NCBI RefSeq assembly: GCF_000524195.1
Contig: NW_020170463.1
Coordinates: forward strand, 42,811 to 68,272
Source of the DNA: Echinococcus granulosus
Taxonomy: Eukaryota; Platyhelminthes; Cestoda; Cyclophyllidea; Taeniidae
Length of the DNA stretch: 25,462 nt
Direction of reading: 5' to 3'
Positions 23,501 through 25,462 of this stretch are shown piece by piece. How positions within the stretch are numbered: the stretch's first letter is position 1; each line of letters begins with the position of its first letter. Position numbers and translations under genes: made by a program. Below the pieces are notes generated by a model, which worked only from the letters and a program-made list of their open reading frames with translations, did not search any database and was not told the origin of the DNA.

Positions 23501-24016
23501 CTTGATTTAACTAACTCAAATAAATTATTATTATTATTATTTAACAATCATATTTAATAAATCTCCGCTCCAAAAACACCAATATAACATGTTGAGGTGC
23601 TTTGTAATCGAGTGCTCGACACGTTTGGATCAGCTGTTAGATGAACTATTTTTCTGAGTAATCAAACTGCACCTCCTTCTTATATTATTTAGGTAACAGC
23701 GCAAAAATTCTTATATTCCCTCCGCTTATTGGAAGCGGAACATACTTAATTCAGCCAGAAGTCGACGAAAACCAGCAAGAGCCGCATTACTAGCATCAAC
23801 TGCTGTTGCGTTCACGGGATACATGTGTGCCGGTTGTTGGGGATGTTGAGTTGGACTGAGTTGCGGAGCCATTAACATTTGACTTCCATTTGATGCGTAA
23901 AAAAGATTGGAGCTCTGCTCCTTGGACGGGACTGTTGGAGCACTGGCCGTCACTGAAGTTGTTATCTGCTGGAAGCTTTGGGGTCCTTGCATTTTGGAGG
24001 ACGTTCTACAAGTCAT
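5182..24016 (-). CDS. DTNA/DTNB: Dystrobrevin, whole gene model (14 coding exons joined)
   Basis: Dystrobrevin is a cytoplasmic member of the dystrophin-associated complex at muscle membranes and synapses. It binds dystrophin by coiled coils and carries syntrophins. Exons on the minus strand: 24016-23746, 22981-22901, 20219-19896, 17025-16874, 16569-16458, 15341-15172, 15063-14831, 13762-13314, 12667-12451, 11389-11161, 10506-10436, 9319-9100, 8696-8238, 5598-5182. Their lengths sum to 3405 bases (1134 codons plus stop), and phases agree at every junction. Dystrobrevin rather than dystrophin is shown by the ZZ motif CQDCFW and by the two helices REILLEIQRL and LNALRQRKSELEARM. It lacks the spectrin repeats and WW domain of dystrophin. 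Vertebrate dystrobrevins are near 740 residues or less, so this one is long; the excess lies in the N-terminus, linker and tail. The exon 7/8 junction is the least certain. Invertebrates often have one gene matching both vertebrate DTNA and DTNB. Confidence 0.9.
5599..8237 (-). other. Dystrobrevin intron 13
   Basis: 2.64 kb, GTGAGT to TTTTTATGGATTCCAG, phase 0. Open frames inside (for example 112 codons at 6828-7166 on the minus strand) have no family match. A palindrome-bearing 25-mer lies at 7059-7083. No exon is needed: the flanking exons join in frame. Confidence 0.7.
7059..7083. repeat. Palindrome-core 25-mer, copy 1
   Basis: The perfect 16-bp palindrome GTCACATATATGTGAC, then TTT, then GACAGT. 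A near copy is in intron 3 at 19054-19078. Possibly a transcription-factor dimer site or a piece of a dispersed repeat; function unknown. Confidence 0.5.
8238..8696 (-). CDS. DTNA/DTNB: Dystrobrevin exon 13: end of H2 and Ser/Arg-rich tail
   Basis: Residues about 844-996. It opens GNRRDLTIQLETLMRLLK, matching ESRRELMVQLEGLMKLLK at the end of helix H2. After that it is Ser/Arg/Leu-rich without a domain. It has several basic-serine pieces (RRSCSLIRRSS, QRRGS) of the kind used by basophilic kinases. The exon ends ATGCCG before GTGAGT, phase 0. Confidence 0.94.
8697..9099 (-). other. Dystrobrevin intron 12
   Basis: 403 bases, GTTAGT to TTCCTATTTGTACAG. No feature recognised. Confidence 0.75.
9100..9319 (-). 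CDS. DTNA/DTNB: Dystrobrevin exon 12: coiled coil H1 end and H2
   Basis: Residues about 770-843. REILLEIQRLKMEQ ends H1 (REILQEIQRLRLEH in vertebrates). About 34 residues of spacer follow, then H2: DPQLVAELNALRQRKSELEA then RMNDLQ, against [26 protein letters not shown]. Hydrophobic heptad positions are kept. The donor is CAG|GTTAGT, phase 0. Confidence 0.97.
9320..10435 (-). other. Dystrobrevin intron 11
   Basis: 1.1 kb, GTACGG to GGTGTATTTTAG. No feature recognised. Confidence 0.7.
10436..10506 (-). CDS. DTNA/DTNB: Dystrobrevin exon 11: first coiled-coil helix, N-terminal half
   Basis: A 71-base exon, residues about 747-769. It reads AINDAVGSTQSQRELVAQLE then AKN(R), aligned with FTIDANKQQRQLIAELENKNR. 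This is the start of helix H1, which pairs dystrobrevin with dystrophin. It ends at GTACGG in phase 2; the Arg is completed by exon 12. Confidence 0.94.
10507..11160 (-). other. Dystrobrevin intron 10
   Basis: 654 bases, GTATTT to TTTATTTTTAG. A ten-C run is at about 10624-10633. A cryptic exon-like segment with an acceptor CATTTAG near 10788 is discussed under rejected items. Confidence 0.65.
11161..11389 (-). CDS. DTNA/DTNB: Dystrobrevin exon 10: end of linker with DEH/YAARL block
   Basis: Residues about 670-746. The last part reads HPDEHKMIASYAARLVA, matching LDEEHRLIARYAARLAA of vertebrate dystrobrevins. Vertebrates have two related blocks here (ADEH..I..Y and DEEHRLIARYAARL); only one is visible in this protein. 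The donor is GTATTT, phase 0. Confidence 0.92.
11390..12450 (-). other. Dystrobrevin intron 9
   Basis: 1.06 kb, GTGAGT to CTGTGATTTTTACAG. No feature recognised. Confidence 0.7.
12451..12667 (-). CDS. DTNA/DTNB: Dystrobrevin exon 9: Gln/Ser/Thr-rich linker
   Basis: Residues about 598-669. It starts ALPTPMVVARGANMSRQQ and continues rich in Gln, Ser and Thr with no domain match. It ends at a strong GTGAGT donor (phase 2, Val with exon 10); a frame stop TGA lies inside the donor. The exon is called from its good acceptor, donor and exact phase fit with both neighbours rather than from homology. Confidence 0.8.
12668..13313 (-). other. Dystrobrevin intron 8
   Basis: 646 bases, GTGAGA to TTTGTCCTCATTTTAG. 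Nothing further recognised. Confidence 0.7.
13314..13762 (-). CDS. DTNA/DTNB: Dystrobrevin exon 8: Gln/Pro-rich linker
   Basis: Residues about 448-597, low complexity. After QFGHSLRKSFQFGR it has a run of seven Gln (about 477-483; CAG/CAA codons complementary to about 13658-13680). Many Pro-rich pieces such as PPPPQAPQQQ follow. No domain recognised. It ends at GTGAGA in phase 1 (Asp with exon 9). Another frame in the same region is also open for 187 codons, but only this frame joins in phase on its 3' side. Such sequence usually evolves fast and is disordered. Confidence 0.8.
13763..14830 (-). other. Dystrobrevin intron 7
   Basis: 1.07 kb. Its acceptor is the weakest in the model: CACTCCAG at 13763 keeps the frame. 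A better-looking acceptor, GTGTTCTAG ending at 13777, would need phase 0 and would therefore imply an additional small exon that I could not find. Confidence 0.5.
14831..15063 (-). CDS. DTNA/DTNB: Dystrobrevin exon 7: start of the post-ZZ linker
   Basis: Residues about 371-447. It begins KSRRGLLPSAFVK after a TTTTTTTGTTGAGTAAACAG acceptor, aligning with the KSPAKKL segment that follows the ZZ in vertebrates. After that the sequence (Pro, Arg and His rich) has no clear match. Two donors are possible: GTAAGG at 14830 (phase 2, chosen because it fits the next exon) or GTATGT at 14834 (phase 1). Reading through the donor meets an in-frame TAA at once (14829-14827). Confidence 0.8.
15172..15341 (-). 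CDS. DTNA/DTNB: Dystrobrevin exon 6: ZZ zinc finger
   Basis: Residues about 314-370, the ZZ domain. It reads LKCEGCKREPIVGLRYKCTR then CPRYNLCQDCFWTGITTDPH, closing with TNSHDVKEYTSAT. The eight expected Zn2+ ligands are present: Cys at about 320, 323, 335, 338, 344, 347 and His at about 357 and 361. CQDCFW.G and KEYTS are dystrobrevin-specific; dystrophin has CQSCFFSGR and a different tail. Together with the EF-hands, this domain in dystrophin contacts beta-dystroglycan; in dystrobrevin its partner is less settled. The strong match makes this the diagnostic exon of the gene. Confidence 0.98.
15342..16457 (-). other. Dystrobrevin intron 5
   Basis: 1.1 kb, ending TTATTTGTCCTCTGCACGCAG. It contains several mononucleotide-rich runs, for example a C run near 15808 and T-rich tracts near 15955-15965 and 16089-16105. 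No exon recognised. Confidence 0.7.
16458..16569 (-). CDS. DTNA/DTNB: Dystrobrevin exon 5: EF-hand to ZZ connection
   Basis: Residues about 277-313. It reads KSKTFTLEEFLERMLTEPG then SFSWLKVFHRLGIVEN, aligned with KKVTLNGFLDTLMSDPPP and CLVWLPLLHRLANVEN. The exon ends at GTAAAA in phase 1, and the first codon of exon 6 completes to Val, as in VENV of vertebrates. Confidence 0.93.
16570..16873 (-). other. Dystrobrevin intron 4
   Basis: 304 bases, GTAAGT to AAAATGCAG. The acceptor has a weak pyrimidine tract just upstream; the better T-rich stretch lies about 30 bases further away. No other feature seen. Confidence 0.7.
16874..17025 (-). CDS. DTNA/DTNB: Dystrobrevin exon 4: second EF-hand unit
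   Basis: Residues about 226-276. It reads HYSLLVNSAGVLQIERLEAY, then LQELLSLAVGVFEEPNFSYN, aligned with FSMISDSSGVMVYGRYDQF and [20 protein letters not shown]. The VFE.P.F.Y motif is a hallmark of the dystrophin/dystrobrevin EF-hand region. The donor GTAAGT at 16873 gives phase 0, required by exon 5; a GTGTAA one base upstream would break the frame. Confidence 0.94.
18221..18263. other. Two interlocked inverted repeats (pseudoknot-like order)
   Basis: AGCCCAT (18221-18227) pairs with ATGGGCT (18242-18248), and CTGATGG (18233-18239) pairs with CCATCAG (18257-18263). Both stems are perfect 7-mers and occur in the order A-B-A'-B'. They lie in intron 3 of dystrobrevin. The pairing is visible; any RNA function is not shown. 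Confidence 0.45.
19054..19078. repeat. Palindrome-core 25-mer, copy 2
   Basis: Core GTCACGTATATGTGAC (one mismatch from a perfect palindrome), then three bases, then GACAGT. It matches the copy at 7059-7083 at 21 of 25 positions. Function unknown. Confidence 0.5.
19896..20219 (-). CDS. DTNA/DTNB: Dystrobrevin exon 3: core of the EF-hand region
   Basis: Residues about 118-225. It begins SSIELWRLLETFRELGL, aligned with LVDIWNVIEALRENAL. It continues through LLNRIYTALVPLY and LLGWLTYILDPTNCGRLAVS, which align with LEAVLSTIFYQL and LLNFLLAAFDPEGHGKISVF. In the last block the EF-hand loop pattern D(P/x)...G.(L/I) is kept. It ends PIDKFT before a GTAAGT donor (phase 1; Tyr with exon 4). The loops lack a full set of acidic Ca2+ ligands, as is normal for this family, where these EF-hands are structural. 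Confidence 0.95.
21684..21700. repeat. (GA)n microsatellite
   Basis: A 17-base pure GA run, followed by about 40 bases of purine-rich sequence and then a pyrimidine-rich run. Located in intron 2. Confidence 0.85.
22084..22172. repeat. GAY/GGT-rich trinucleotide low-complexity tract
   Basis: Imperfect trinucleotide repeat of GAT, GAC and GGT units on the plus strand. One frame would read as an Asp/Gly-rich acidic run, another as Met/Thr/Val. It sits in intron 2 of the minus-strand gene, so I treat it as simple sequence rather than an exon. Confidence 0.8.
22901..22981 (-). CDS. DTNA/DTNB: Dystrobrevin exon 2: EF-hand region, first helices
   Basis: Residues about 91-117. It reads AKKFDQIRFAAYRT then ASKLRYIQKRTL, matching IRLSTYRTACKLRFVQKR of vertebrate dystrobrevins almost position for position. 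It starts after TTCTCTAG and ends at a strong GTGAGT donor in phase 1. The split codon makes Leu with exon 3. This block belongs to the first EF-hand-like unit that packs against the ZZ domain in the family. Confidence 0.95.
22982..23745 (-). other. Dystrobrevin intron 1
   Basis: Donor GTATGT and acceptor CTCTCTCCATTCTCTAG, phase 1. AT-rich, with a short (ATT)n run at about 23524-23542. Nothing else is recognised. Confidence 0.75.
23524..23542. repeat. (ATT)n microsatellite
   Basis: About six ATT units in intron 1. It is simple sequence and probably length-polymorphic. Confidence 0.85.
23746..24016 (-). CDS. DTNA/DTNB: Dystrobrevin exon 1: unique N-terminus and start of EF-hand region
   Basis: Residues 1-90. 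The chosen ATG is 24016-24014; an in-frame TAG lies upstream in the same strand, and a second Met occurs 8 codons later. The first ~78 residues are Ser/Thr/Gln/Pro-rich with no family match. Homology begins at FRRLLAEL, which aligns with RRQLFAEM of vertebrate dystrobrevins. The exon ends at a GTATGT donor in phase 1, and joining to exon 2 makes Lys. Vertebrate proteins have only about 20 residues before this point, so the extension is a real difference if the ATG is right. Confidence 0.82.
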
Positions 24017-25462
24017 TGAAGCTAAACAGTTGTATAAAAACTTCTAAAACTGTTTAAAATTTCAAATACACATTTATGAGTGCAATAAAACTAACTATAG
24101 TAGAAAAATGGATAAGAGAGATAGGCAGTAGATAGACTGGCTTGGATTCTAAACGGGAAGTAAAATGACAGTCATGGTTTCAAATCCTATCAAACATAGT
24201 TTTAAAACAAGTATACATTATTAAAGAGTAGCTTGATAAAGAAAAACTAAAACAATATGGAACATTAATAAAATATGCTCTAGCAAGCAAAAATAATGAA
24301 GAACGCGGGACGTGGTGACCAAAAATGAAAAAAGAGCCCTAAAAGGCTAACTTGGTGTTCTATAAAACAGCACTTCAAAGTGCAGCGTTGCTACTACGGA
24401 CCAACAGAAACAAAATTTTACGAGGTGACGGGGAACTGCATACATTTATAATATATGATTACATGGTATATGATTGGGAAGCAAAACTATTATCTGGGAC
24501 AGCAAACACGAGCGCCCTAGAAGCTTAAAGCTTTTATCGGCTTAGCCATACTTTTACAAAAACCACCCGTTCCTGAAGTTCGGCGTCTGCTAAAGAAACC
24601 TAGCTTCAATGCGAGTTTCTCTGCATTTAAATTACCACCTGCAATGGCAATTTGTATAAGCCGCATCAAGGTCATCCCTGCCATCCTAAATTTCTTATGT
24701 CAAACGCTAACTTCAGAATTGAATTCTCAAAAAAATAAATAAAAGTAATTTTAAAATTGTATTGCGCTATACATTGCGTTTTACAAGACTGAGAAACGTC
24801 CAATTGTTAAACCCGTTCCTTTCCTTAACATAACGACCAAATGCAGTGCTATCATAGCTTAGATTTATTTGATCCAATGACCTTTTTAAATTTAATTTTT
24901 AAAAAGGTTTTTAACCCTAAACAAAGCTTAATTAACCGATGTTCTACATTAAAATCTAAGTACTCTATGCTACTTAATATCTATCAGCTGCGACACACGT
25001 TCTTGGTTTAGTTAACTGTAAACACTGGTCGTTTTTCTAAAGATGACTCCTAATTTGTAAATGACTTGATGATTTGAAACGGCGCTCCTTAACTCATATA
25101 TTCTGATTTCCTGCTTTCAATAACCCCATATCCTTCGTAAGTTATTGAAGCTCCCAAATGCTTCGCTAAAGACGAAGGAAGTCATAGTGCTTGGACAGGA
25201 GGCACATATTTACCCTACAGAAGGAGTTTTGACCACTGGCATGGCCTAGAGGCTAGCCCATCCAGCGGAGGCACAGTGGCCAGGATACAGAGTGGCCCTC
25301 TACCCAAACCGCGAGTTAAACAGTCATCATATTCTACCAACACTAAACTGTTGTTCTAGAAACGGTCTATTTGGTAAAACTATGCTAAAATGAACGGAAA
25401 TAAGGCTACGATCATATTTCTGGCGAGGTCCGTAGTCAATTAAATGCGCAAATCTGCAATTA
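24017..25462 (-). other. Upstream flank of dystrobrevin (5'UTR, possible promoter)
   Basis: No coding exon recognised. A plausible splice acceptor TGTTTAG ends at 24022, only 5 bases before the start codon, so the 5'UTR is either completed by an upstream non-coding exon or by a trans-spliced leader. I saw no convincing TATA or initiator element, and the transcription start cannot be placed from sequence alone. The region is AT-rich; 25230-25320 is less so, without recognisable content. Confidence 0.5.
24022..24023 (-). promoter_or_regulatory. Candidate splice acceptor 5 nt before the dystrobrevin ATG
   Basis: On the minus strand the sequence reads CAACTGTTTAG|CTTCA-ATG. The AG is at 24023-24022 after a T-rich stretch. 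It could be a cis acceptor for a 5'UTR intron or a spliced-leader acceptor. Confidence 0.4.

Overview
The window is eukaryotic nuclear DNA from an animal. Every recognisable coding piece is a short exon flanked by GT/AG splice signals inside AT-rich non-coding sequence; there are no operons or ribosome binding sites. The strongest content is a nearly complete dystrobrevin gene, a metazoan member of the dystrophin-associated protein complex. Its sequence is far from the vertebrate proteins, with long Ser/Pro/Gln-rich insertions. I infer an invertebrate, plausibly a parasitic flatworm, but nothing here fixes the phylum.

Layout. (1) 73-350, plus strand: the last coding exon of a 3'(2'),5'-bisphosphate nucleotidase (BPNT1-type, inositol monophosphatase superfamily), entering from outside the window. 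(2) 351-2365: no supported gene. (3) About 2366-2552, plus strand: a short open segment matching the C-terminal end of acid (lysosomal/gastric) lipases, including the HLDFVWG catalytic-His motif. I found no upstream lipase exons, so it is an orphan exon or a gene fragment. (4) 2553-5181: no supported gene, apart from a weak 143-codon open frame on the minus strand. (5) 24016 down to 5182, minus strand: dystrobrevin, rebuilt here as 14 coding exons whose phases chain through all 13 introns, giving about 1134 residues. (6) 24017-25462: upstream flank of dystrobrevin, no gene recognised.

The dystrobrevin protein reads in order: a unique N-terminal extension of about 80 residues; the dystrophin-type EF-hand region (about 81-313); a complete ZZ zinc finger (about 314-370) with all eight Cys/His ligands; a long low-complexity linker with a 7-Gln run (about 371-720); one DEH..IA.YAARL block; two coiled-coil helices (about 757-783 and 818-861) of the dystrophin-binding type; and a Ser-rich tail that ends in a recognisable dystrobrevin C-terminal block. 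The gene converges on the two plus-strand genes. BPNT1, lipase and dystrobrevin have no known pathway in common; the neighbourhood looks like ordinary chance gene order.

I found no bacterial-type system, CRISPR array, rRNA, convincing tRNA or intact mobile element. The points most worth a second look are the orphan lipase exon, the shape of the dystrobrevin protein, a possible spliced-leader or 5'UTR acceptor only 5 nt before the start codon, a pair of near-identical palindromes in two introns, and an interlocked double hairpin in intron 3.
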